Origin: Streptomyces sp. Z26
Lineage (GTDB): Bacteria; Actinomycetota; Actinomycetes; Streptomycetales; Streptomycetaceae
Assembly (NCBI RefSeq): GCF_003665095.1
Contig: NZ_RCHV01000002.1
Coordinates: forward strand, 5,584,501-5,648,500
Length of the DNA: 64,000 bases
Direction: 5' to 3'
The translations under genes were made by a program, and so were the position numbers. The notes beneath the pieces were generated by a model that worked only from the letters and a program-made list of their open reading frames with translations, was not told where the DNA came from and ran no database searches. This document shows positions 16,531 to 23,357 of this stretch, one piece after another. Position 1 is the stretch's first letter; every line of letters begins with the position of its first letter.

Positions 16531-17608
16531 CATGTCGCGCGGTTCGCGTCTCACCGCCCATAGCGCCGTCTCCACAGCCTTGGCCATGTTCAGCGATCGC
16601 TCCCTGCACGAGCTCGTAGACACGGCCGTGGCGATCGGAGCAGGCATCGGCGGGGAGTCGGCCCTGCTGGAGGTCGCCGGAACCCCGGTCTTCGTCAAGC
16701 GGGTGCCCCTCACCGACTTGGAGAGGCAGCCCGAGCACGTCCGGTCCACGGCGAACCTGTTCGACCTGCCCGTGTTCTTCCACTACGGCGTCGGCGCCGT
16801 CGGCGGACCGGGCTTCGGGGCCTGGAGAGAGCTCGCCGTACACACCACGACAACGGACTGGGTGCTCGCGGCGACGTATGAGGGCTTCCCGCTGATGTAT
16901 CACTGGAGGGTGCTGCCCGACTCGACACTCCTGCCCGAGGAACTGGCCGACATCGAACGGGCTGTTGCCTACTGGGGCGACGGATCAGCGGTGCGCCACC
17001 GGATCGAGGCCCTCCAGCAGTCCTCGGCGAGCGTCGTGCTGTTCCTGGAGTACATCCCGCAGAACCTGCACCAGTGGCTGGGCACTCAGGTCGAAGCCGG
17101 CGACGAGGCCGCAGACCGGGCCTGCTCCATGGTGGAGAGGGAACTGGCAGCTGGTATCTCGTTCATGAACAACCGCGGGCTCCTGCATTTCGACGCGCAC
17201 TTCGAGAACATCCTGACCGACGGCCAGCGCCTCTACTTCGCGGACTACGGCCTCGCAATCTCCTCTCAGTTCGAACTGTCGCAGGACGAGGCCGACTTCT
17301 TCGACCGGCACCAGACCTACGATCGCTGTTACACCGCTACGTATCTGGTGAACTGGCTGATCACCGCTCTGTTCGGATACCAGAGGGGAGACCAGGATGG
17401 TCGCTACGAGCTGGTGCGCGCCTACGCAGAGGGCAGGCGCCCCACCGGAATCCCAGAAGAGGCCGCAGCGATTCTCGCCCGGCACGCGCCGATCGCGGCC
17501 GTGATATCAGACTTCAACCGCAAGTTCCAGCGCGAGAGCAGGCAGACCCCCTATCCGCTGGACGAGATCCGACGGATCGGCCGCATGTGCAGCACATCAG
17601 TCGGTTGA
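16517..17608 (+). CDS. Protein-kinase-like protein
   Basis: Soluble protein of 363 aa with a protein-kinase-like fold. VFVKRVPL supplies the ATP-binding lysine (K61). The catalytic loop is HFDAHFEN (residues 224-231, with D226 and N231), a form closer to HipA/choline-kinase-like enzymes than to the HRD loop of Hanks kinases. The metal site is DYG (243-245) in place of DFG. A glycine-rich loop is only weakly visible (AIGAGIGGES). There is no membrane segment or sensor domain. GTG at 16517 follows GGAGG by five bases. It sits between a broken small gene and an IS5 remnant in a stretch of atypical composition, so it is likely acquired. Substrate unknown. Confidence 0.7.
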   Translation: MNVRDMSRGSRLTAHSAVSTALAMFSDRSLHELVDTAVAIGAGIGGESALLEVAGTPVFVKRVPLTDLERQPEHVRSTANLFDLPVFFHYGVGAVGGPGFGAWRELAVHTTTTDWVLAATYEGFPLMYHWRVLPDSTLLPEELADIERAVAYWGDGSAVRHRIEALQQSSASVVLFLEYIPQNLHQWLGTQVEAGDEAADRACSMVERELAAGISFMNNRGLLHFDAHFENILTDGQRLYFADYGLAISSQFELSQDEADFFDRHQTYDRCYTATYLVNWLITALFGYQRGDQDGRYELVRAYAEGRRPTGIPEEAAAILARHAPIAAVISDFNRKFQRESRQTPYPLDEIRRIGRMCSTSVG

Positions 17609-17809
17609 CGGACCTACAAGACAGATGCCACCTGGCGTTGGGACCCAACGAGACGTGACATCCGCCACCACTGGACCATCGAACGCACCATGGCCTGGCT
17701 CGCCGGCTGCCGCCGCCTCTACCGATGCTACGAACGCAAGGCCGACCACTTCCTCGCCTTCACCAGCATCGCCTGCACCCTCATCTGCTATCGCAGACTC
17801 ACCAAATGA
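17609..17809 (+). pseudogene. C-terminal remnant of an IS5-family transposase
   Basis: A frame opening right after the kinase stop encodes about 66 residues that end a DDE transposase: RRDIRHHWTIERTMAWL, then GCRRLYRCYERKADHFLAF and a final TLICYRRLTK before TGA. The glutamate of IERTMAW is the catalytic E of the IS5 group. The rest of the transposase, including both aspartates, is missing, so this is a decayed end of an insertion sequence. It marks the right edge of the atypical segment that starts near 14.0 kb. Confidence 0.8.
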
Positions 17810-17817
17810 GACGGCTT

Positions 17818-18261
17818 CTAAGTCCCCGTGCCGACCTTGAGCCGCGCCCACACGGTCTTCCCGATCCCGTAGGGGCGTTCCGACACCCCCCACTCCGCCG
17901 CCAGCGCGGCCACGAGCAGCAGCCCGCGCCCGCACTCCGCGTCCGGTCCGGGCCGTTCCGCGGGCACACGCGGCCGGTCCCGGCACGCGTCGCTCACCTC
18001 CAGCCGGAGCACGCCGTCCCCGCTGAGCGAGGCTCGCGACTGGACATCGCGGTCCGGCGGATTCGTCGCGTGGCGTACGGAGTTGGTGACCAGTTCGGAG
18101 AGTACGAGTTCGGCCGTCTCGACATCCTCCGGCGCGACCCCCCAAGCATCGAGCTGAGCACGTAGCGCATGCCGCGCGCGCTGCGCCCCGTGAGCTGTGC
18201 GCGGAAGTGTTACGCACATCTGTCGTGTGTCGGCGGAAGTAGCGGGTTCATTCCAGCGCAC
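17818..18261 (-). CDS. RsbW-like ATP-binding protein (HATPase_c domain)
   Basis: Protein of 147 aa with a GHKL ATPase domain like that of the anti-sigma factors RsbW and SpoIIAB. The N box is ELVLSELVTNSVRHA, followed by LRLEVSDA (G1 region) and GRGLLLVAALAAEWGV (G2 region). Streptomycetes carry dozens of such short proteins; some control sigma factors, many act in WhiJ-like sets with an XRE-DUF5753 regulator and a DUF397 protein, exactly the genes placed divergently here. GTG at 18261 is chosen because GGGGA lies about eight bases before it and the domain begins soon after. The longer open frame upstream overlaps the promoter repeats. Confidence 0.82.
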   Translation of the reverse strand: MRWNEPATSADTRQMCVTLPRTAHGAQRARHALRAQLDAWGVAPEDVETAELVLSELVTNSVRHATNPPDRDVQSRASLSGDGVLRLEVSDACRDRPRVPAERPGPDAECGRGLLLVAALAAEWGVSERPYGIGKTVWARLKVGTGT

Positions 18262-18336
18262 GAGTCGTCCCCTTTGGCGAGTTCGGGCATAAGCAAGCAC
18301 GCTCGTCAGGTGCTTTGAGTGACGAACTGGCTTCGC

Positions 18337-18420
18337 TAAGTAGCATGCTTGCACATCGAATAAAGTGCAAGCCTTGCAGATTGGGGAAGTTGCGAGCCTT
18401 GTTTCGGTAAGTAGGATGCT
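18337..18420. promoter_or_regulatory. Repeats in the divergent promoter of the RsbW-like and XRE genes
   Basis: GCTTGCAC (18347-18354) and GTGCAAGC (18365-18372) form a perfect 8-bp inverted repeat around ten AT-rich bases. A 13-bp direct repeat, TAAGTAGCATGCT at 18337-18349 and TAAGTAGGATGCT at 18408-18420, has one mismatch and a 71-base period. Both lie between divergent regulatory genes and are AT-rich against the background, so they are good candidates for binding by the XRE protein; this is inference. Confidence 0.5.
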
Positions 18421-18449
18421 GCGGTGACGTGCTCGCTGGAGGGGGTCGA

Positions 18450-19343
18450 GTGGGAGTAGAGCAGCAGCCGACAGTGCGACGTCGAGTGCTTGGAACCAAT
18501 CTCCGACGGCTCCGCGAGGACCGCGAGTTGCTGCTGGAGGACGCAGCCGAGCAACTGAGTTGCCACGCCGCCAAGATCAGCCGTATCGAGTCGGGCCGCA
18601 GTGGGATTCGTCCGCTTGATCTCAAAGCGCTGCTGGACCTCTACGGCGTCGAGGGTGCTCGTGAGCGGGAAGGTTGGTTGGCTCTCGCCCGCGACGGTAG
18701 GAGGCAGCGCTGGTGGAGGGTGTTGGAAGACCGGTTGCCTCAAGACTTCCTGGACTTGATCGGTCTTGAGGACGAAGTGGCGGAGTGCCGTGGCTGGCAG
18801 CCCGGCGTGGTGCCCGGATTGCTCCAGACCGTGGACTACGCCACCGCAGTCATCCGAGGAGGTGCCGCCGGGCCGCTTACCGAGGAGCAGCGGACCAGAC
18901 TCCAGGTGCGCATGGAGCGTCAGAAGGTCCTCAACAGGACCGAGCCCGACCCACTCAAGGTCTGGCTGGTGCTGGGTGAAGCGGCGCTTCGGCAAGAGGT
19001 GGGCGGCAGAACCGTCCTACGTGGTCAACTGCTGCGGCTGGTCGACGTAGCTCAGCTTCCGAACGTGACTTTGCAGGTACTACCCTTCACCGCAGGGGCG
19101 TACATGGGTGGCCCGGCTCCCTTCCTGATGTACCAGTTCCCACCGCCTTCCGGTCTGGACGTGGTGCTTCTGGAGAACCTCACGAGCCATGCGTACCTGG
19201 AGGCTCCGGCAGACACTGCGCACTACGGCAGCGTCTTCGATCACCTCCGGGCTGCGGCCCTGAGTCCCCTCGACTCGCAGGCACTGCTTGGCTCCCTCGC
19301 GGAGGAATTGGCCGTCCACACTCAGGAAGGTGCTTCGGGATGA
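18450..19343 (+). CDS. XRE-family regulator with DUF5753 domain (WhiJ-like)
   Basis: Protein of 297 aa. The N-terminal helix-turn-helix spans about residues 12-70 (LGTNLRRLREDRELLLEDA, then CHAAKISRIESGRSGI). The rest is the DUF5753 domain with its usual blocks ECRGWQPGVVPGLLQTVDYA, LGEAALRQEVGG, NVTLQVLPFTAGAYMG and SVFDHLRAAALSP. Such proteins in Streptomyces belong to the WhiJ class that affects development and antibiotic production, working with a partner DUF397 protein. GTG at 18450 follows GGAGGGGG; an in-frame GTG at 18429 is less likely. Its stop overlaps the start of the DUF397 gene. Upstream repeats probably form its operator. Confidence 0.88.
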   Translation: MGVEQQPTVRRRVLGTNLRRLREDRELLLEDAAEQLSCHAAKISRIESGRSGIRPLDLKALLDLYGVEGAREREGWLALARDGRRQRWWRVLEDRLPQDFLDLIGLEDEVAECRGWQPGVVPGLLQTVDYATAVIRGGAAGPLTEEQRTRLQVRMERQKVLNRTEPDPLKVWLVLGEAALRQEVGGRTVLRGQLLRLVDVAQLPNVTLQVLPFTAGAYMGGPAPFLMYQFPPPSGLDVVLLENLTSHAYLEAPADTAHYGSVFDHLRAAALSPLDSQALLGSLAEELAVHTQEGASG

Positions 19344-19525
19344 CCGGTCGGGATCGTGGCTGGCGCAAGAGCAGTTACAGCATGCAGAACGGGGAGTGCC
19401 TGGAGCTGCGTGACGCTGGAGGAGCTGTGTTCGTGCGGGATTCGAAGTGGGGTGGGGTGGCTCCGTTGGCGTTCGGGTCCGCCGCGTGGCGGGCGTTCGT
19501 CGTGCTCGCGCGCGAGCGTGCGTGA
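19340..19525 (+). CDS. DUF397-domain protein (WhiJ-partner type)
   Basis: Small protein of 61 aa made of one DUF397 domain: WRKSSYSMQNGECLEL, then AVFVRDSKWG and a C-terminal AWRAFVVLARE. Its ATG overlaps the TGA of the XRE gene (ATGA), so the two are coupled. In WhiJ-type sets the DUF397 protein relieves or modulates the activity of its XRE partner. The gene ends 12 bases before the convergent treZ stop. Confidence 0.85.
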   Translation: MTGRDRGWRKSSYSMQNGECLELRDAGGAVFVRDSKWGGVAPLAFGSAAWRAFVVLARERA

Positions 19526-19537
19526 GGCGTCGCGGGC

Positions 19538-21334
19538 TCAGCGCAGGACCGCCGCCGACTCCGGGGGGAGGGTCAGTACGCCGTCGTAGTGGGTGGCCGA
19601 CGGGGCCCAGGCGGTGAGGAGTTCGGTCGGCGGGTGGGGGAAGGGGATCTCCGCCGTACGGTCGGGGGAGAGGTTGACGGCCGTGTGCAGGGGGCCGTTG
19701 TGGAGGACCAGCCAGCGGGCCGACTCGTCGTACGTCACCCGCGCCTCGCCCAGCGCCGCGTGCGCCTGCGCCGGGTGGGCGCGGCGGAGCGCGAGCAGGG
19801 TGCGGTGCCAGGCCAACAGGGCGCGGTGCGGGGGGCGTTCGGGCTCGGCCCAGTCCAGGCAGGAGGCGTCGCGGGTGGCCGGGTCCTGCGGGTCCGGTAC
19901 GTCCTCGGCGGCCCAGCCGTGGTCGGCGAACTCCCGCCGCCGCCCCGTCCGTACGGCCTCCGCGAGGACCGGGTCCGGGTGGTCGGTGAAGTACCGCCAG
20001 GGCGTACGGGCGCCCCACTCCTCGCCCATGAACAGCATCGGCGTCTGCGGGGACAGCAGCACCAGGGCGGCCGCGCACGCGAGCAGGCCGGGGGAGTGGG
20101 TGGCCGCGACGCGGTCCCCGAGGGCCCGGTTGCCGATCTGGTCGTGGTTCTGCGCGTACGCGACGAGGCGGTGCGCGCCGATCACGGGCACGCCCGGCAG
20201 CCCAGCCCCTCGCGGCCCCGGCGTCAGGGGCGCGCCGTGGCGTCTGCCGCGGAACGACGAGTACGTGCCGTCGTGGAAGAAGCCGCCCGCCAGCGTCGTG
20301 GCGAGTGCGCCGAGCGGCGCGGTGGCGAAGTCGGCGTAGTAGCCGTGGGATTCGCCGGTCACGGCGGTGTGCAGGGCGTGGTGGAAGTCGTCGTTCCACT
20401 GCCCGTGCACGCCGTGCCCGTGCAGGGCGCGGGGCGCGGTCGTCCTCGGGTCGTTGAGGTCGGACTCCGCGACGAGGAAGAGCGGCCGCCCGGTGCGTGC
20501 GGCCAACCTGTCGACAGCGGCGGAGAGTTGGGCGAGGAAGTGTTCGGCGCGCGTGTCGGCGAGGGCGTGCACCGCGTCCAACCGCAGCCCGTCCAACCGG
20601 TAGTCGTCGAGGAACGCCAGGGCGCTGCCCGTCAGATACGCGCGCACCTCGTCCGAGCCGGGCCCGTCGAGGTTGACGGCGTCGCCCCAGGGCGTACGGT
20701 GCCGGTCGGTGAAGTACGGCCCGAACGCCGGGAGATGGTTCCCGTACGGGCCCAGGTGGTTGTGGACGACGTCCAGCACCACGCCGAGTCCCGCCCCGTG
20801 CGCCGCGTCCACGAACCGCTTCAGCCCGTCGGGCCCCCCGTACGGCTCGTGCACCGCCCACGGCGCGACCCCGTCGTAACCCCAGCCGTGGCGGCCGGGG
20901 AACGGGGAGACGGGCATCAACTCGACGTGCGTGACGCCGAGTTCGGCCAGGTGCGGCAGCCGTTCGCGGGCGGCGTCGAACGTGCCGTCGGCGGTGAACG
21001 TGCCGACGTGCAGCTCGTACAGCACCGCCCCCGCCAGCGGGGCGCCCCGCCACGGGTGCCGCCACGCGTACGCGTCGTGGTCGACGACCGCGCCGAGCCC
21101 GCCCGGCCCGTCCGGCAGGCGGCGCGCACGCGGGTCGGGCAGGGGCGGGCCGCCGTCCAGCGCGAAGCCGTAGCGGGCGCCGGGCCGCGCCGCCGCTGCC
21201 GCCTCCGCGCCCGCCGTCCACCAGCCCGCCCGCTCCGGGGCGCCGTCCCGGCTCATGGGGTGCTCGCTCCCTTCGAGCAGCAGCGTGACCCGGTCCGCCA
21301 GTGGTGCCCACACCTCGAAAAGCATGGGCACCAT
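19538..21334 (-). CDS. treZ: Malto-oligosyltrehalose trehalohydrolase
   Basis: Cytoplasmic GH13 enzyme of 598 aa. It hydrolyses the terminal maltooligosyl-trehalose made by TreY to release trehalose. An N-terminal beta-sandwich (EVWAPLADRVTLLLEG) precedes the (beta/alpha)8 barrel: LYELHVGTFTADGTFDAA, VELMPVSPFPGRHGWGYDG, VVLDVVHNHLGPYGNHLP, DGLRLDAVHAL with the nucleophilic Asp, LVAESDLNDP with the acid Glu and AQNHDQIGNR near the substrate. ATG at 21334 or 21325 could be the start; neither has a strong ribosome site. treY and glgX follow further right on the same strand, with two unrelated genes between. Confidence 0.93.
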   Translation of the reverse strand: MVPMLFEVWAPLADRVTLLLEGSEHPMSRDGAPERAGWWTAGAEAAAAARPGARYGFALDGGPPLPDPRARRLPDGPGGLGAVVDHDAYAWRHPWRGAPLAGAVLYELHVGTFTADGTFDAARERLPHLAELGVTHVELMPVSPFPGRHGWGYDGVAPWAVHEPYGGPDGLKRFVDAAHGAGLGVVLDVVHNHLGPYGNHLPAFGPYFTDRHRTPWGDAVNLDGPGSDEVRAYLTGSALAFLDDYRLDGLRLDAVHALADTRAEHFLAQLSAAVDRLAARTGRPLFLVAESDLNDPRTTAPRALHGHGVHGQWNDDFHHALHTAVTGESHGYYADFATAPLGALATTLAGGFFHDGTYSSFRGRRHGAPLTPGPRGAGLPGVPVIGAHRLVAYAQNHDQIGNRALGDRVAATHSPGLLACAAALVLLSPQTPMLFMGEEWGARTPWRYFTDHPDPVLAEAVRTGRRREFADHGWAAEDVPDPQDPATRDASCLDWAEPERPPHRALLAWHRTLLALRRAHPAQAHAALGEARVTYDESARWLVLHNGPLHTAVNLSPDRTAEIPFPHPPTELLTAWAPSATHYDGVLTLPPESAAVLR

Positions 21335-21403
21335 GCTGCGGCAGTACACCCCGCCGCGCCACGGTGACGGGCCGTCACGGCGAACACGGCGACCGGAGCG
21401 GGC

Positions 21404-22363
21404 TCAGCCGGTGGTCGCCCCCGGCGGCGTCATGCAGTAGCGGTGCTGCACGACGGGATACCCCGCCTTCGCGAACGTCGCCGCCATCGGCGCGTTCCCC
21501 AGGTCCGTGCTGGCCGCGATCGTCTCCGCGCCCTCGCCCACCAACTGGTGGGTGCAGGCGGCCAGCAGGTCGTACGCGTACCCGCGCCCGCGCTGCTCCG
21601 GTACGACCCCGACGAACGCCGCGCACGGCCCGCTCGGGATCAGCCCCGGCACGTGCAGCCCGACCGTCTCGCCGTCGGGCGTGTACGCGACCCGCCACCA
21701 CGCGCGCGGTGACGACATCCGCAGCAGGTGCTCCAGGTCCTCCCGCGCGGCCTCGTCCACGGCCGCCGCCGGGTCGGCGGCCGCCGCGAGGGCGTGCCGG
21801 GCGTGCGCGTCGAGGGTGCCGTGGGTGACGCGGCGCAGCACGTCCAGCACGGCGCCGTCGTCGGGTTCGGGCCGGAGGTCGAGCCGGGCGGGCAGTGCGG
21901 GCAGTCCGTCGGCGGTGGTCCACTCGTAGCGGAAGCGCTCGACCAGCGGCCGGTAACCGGCCGCCTCCGCCGCGCCGATCCGGGCCTCCGCCGCCAGGCG
22001 TGTGGCGGGCGCGTCGCGCCAGCCGGGCGGCAGCACCAGCTCGTACTCGACGCGGGGCGTCGCCTCGCGCAGCAGCCGTACGGCGGCGTCGTGCTCGCCG
22101 GGTGCGAAGTCGAACCAGTCGAGGAGGTGCGGTTCCGTGGCGCCGGGCGGCGCCCAGAATGCGGCGCGCGCGACCGTACGGCCGTCGCGGAGGGCGACCC
22201 AGGTCCAGTCGGGCCGGTACTCGCCGCCCTCGGCGACGGTGCCGTACGGGCGGCCGAGCAGCGCGCGGCCGACCAGGTGCTGGTCGTCGAGGGAGGCGTC
22301 GAGGGAGGTGAAGAGGGTGCGCGCGTCGGTCGCGGTGAGCGCGCGGACGACCGGATCGGTCAT
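21404..22363 (-). CDS. GNAT-family N-acetyltransferase (double-domain type)
   Basis: Protein of 319 aa, about twice a single GNAT domain. The C-terminal half carries the acetyl-CoA loop FVGVVPEQRGRGYAYDLLAA and the closing TDLGNAPMAATFAKAGYPVV. The N-terminal half (VRALTATDARTLFTSLD, later DWTWVALRDGRTVARAAFW) looks like a degenerate second GNAT. Substrate unknown. ATG at 22363 is preceded by GGAAGG. It lies between treZ and the FHA gene and is probably not part of trehalose metabolism. Confidence 0.82.
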   Translation of the reverse strand: MTDPVVRALTATDARTLFTSLDASLDDQHLVGRALLGRPYGTVAEGGEYRPDWTWVALRDGRTVARAAFWAPPGATEPHLLDWFDFAPGEHDAAVRLLREATPRVEYELVLPPGWRDAPATRLAAEARIGAAEAAGYRPLVERFRYEWTTADGLPALPARLDLRPEPDDGAVLDVLRRVTHGTLDAHARHALAAAADPAAAVDEAAREDLEHLLRMSSPRAWWRVAYTPDGETVGLHVPGLIPSGPCAAFVGVVPEQRGRGYAYDLLAACTHQLVGEGAETIAASTDLGNAPMAATFAKAGYPVVQHRYCMTPPGATTG

Positions 22364-22763
22364 GGTGCGGGGTCCTTCCGGAAGGCGTGCGGGCGCTCCC
22401 GGTCAGGGGTGGGTGGACGCCCGGGGTACGGGGCGGGAGCGCGGAGGGGTGCTGCGGTGCATCGGGCTCTCGCCTCCTTCCGGTTCCGTCGCGGGCGTGG
22501 GAGCACCGTAACGGCCTCTCGGCGCGCGCGTCCACGGCGTTTCCGCGTACGGGCCCTGGTGCGGCCACGGCCACCGGCCCGCGCCGTACGGGCGGCACGC
22601 CGCGTACGCTCCGCTCGCGGCCCACCGGAACCGGAACGATACGGTTCGCTGTCTGTACCGGTCAGGACCGAACCGACCGGTGCGGCCCCGATGTTGACCG
22701 ATCCCGGGCCCTCGCGCGGTCGGCAGCCTGGACAGGATTTCCCGGCCTACGGAGAATGAGCCG
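22364..22763. other. 400-base divergent intergenic region
   Basis: It separates the GNAT gene (minus) from the DUF1707-FHA gene (plus). It holds a possible 19-codon minus-strand ORF with a strong ribosome site (22403-22462), a short inverted repeat GAACCG/CGGTTC near 22628, and a TTGACC word at 22694-22699 that could be a -35 element for the FHA gene. No further gene is seen. Confidence 0.4.
22403..22462 (-). CDS. Possible 19-aa leader peptide upstream of the GNAT gene
   Basis: A short ORF (MHRSTPPRSRPVPRASTHP) starts 10 bases after GGAAGGAGG, one of the strongest ribosome sites in the window, and ends 39 bases before the GNAT start. It is rich in Arg, Pro, Ser and Thr. It has no motif I know. 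Translation is likely from the ribosome site; a regulatory role is speculative. Confidence 0.3.
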   Translation of the reverse strand: MHRSTPPRSRPVPRASTHP

Positions 22764-23309
22764 ATGACCCCACTCGAACACCGTGCGCAGCCCCCGCGGG
22801 TGTCGGACGCCGACCGGGAGCGGGCGCTGGAGGTGCTGCGCGAGAGCGCGGTGGCGGGACGGGTCTCGCAGGACACGTTCCTGCGCAGGATGGAGGTGAT
22901 CCTCCAGGCACACCAGTACGACGAGCTGGACGCGGCGGTCGGGGACCTGCACACGCGCAGGCGGGGTACGCGGCGGCTGTTCCAGGCGATCGGCGCGCTG
23001 TCGGCGTTCCCGGTGATGGTGCGCAGCGCGTGGCAGAAGGAACGGTTGCCCGAACTGCTGCTGCCGCAGCCCGGCCCGTACCCGCTGTCCATCGGGCGGG
23101 CGCCCGGCTCGATGCTGCGGCTCAACGACTTCTCCGTCTCCCGTCTGCACGCCCAGCTGCGCAGCACGGGCGACGGCTGGACCCTGCGCGACCTCGGGTC
23201 CAGCAACGGCACGTGGGTCAACGGGCGCCGGGTGACGGGCTCCGCCGTCGTGAAGCCGGGCGACGAGGTGCGCTTCGGGCAGGTCGGGTACCGGCTGACG
23301 GCACCCTGA
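22764..23309 (+). CDS. DUF1707 and FHA domain protein
   Basis: Protein of 181 aa with two domains. Residues 12-65 are a DUF1707 (SHOCT-like) domain: RVSDADRERALEVLRESAVA with DTFLRRMEVILQA. Residues 100-178 are an FHA domain that binds phosphothreonine peptides: SIGRAPGSMLRLNDFSVSR, HAQLR and LRDLGSSNGTWVNGRRV, with the conserved Arg, Ser and Asn present. This is a common actinobacterial pairing, probably a read-out module for Ser/Thr kinases. No kinase gene is adjacent. It lies within the treZ-treY interval on the opposite strand. Confidence 0.88.
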   Translation: MTPLEHRAQPPRVSDADRERALEVLRESAVAGRVSQDTFLRRMEVILQAHQYDELDAAVGDLHTRRRGTRRLFQAIGALSAFPVMVRSAWQKERLPELLLPQPGPYPLSIGRAPGSMLRLNDFSVSRLHAQLRSTGDGWTLRDLGSSNGTWVNGRRVTGSAVVKPGDEVRFGQVGYRLTAP

Positions 23310-23357
23310 CCCGACCCGATCGCGCCCCCGTACGCCTGTTACGCGCCCGTACGCCCC

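Noticed and set aside
14346..17608. Named phage-defence system
   Set aside because: The layout is suggestive but no diagnostic cyclase, TIR, nuclease, STAND or Argonaute motif is visible, so only a hypothesis is given.
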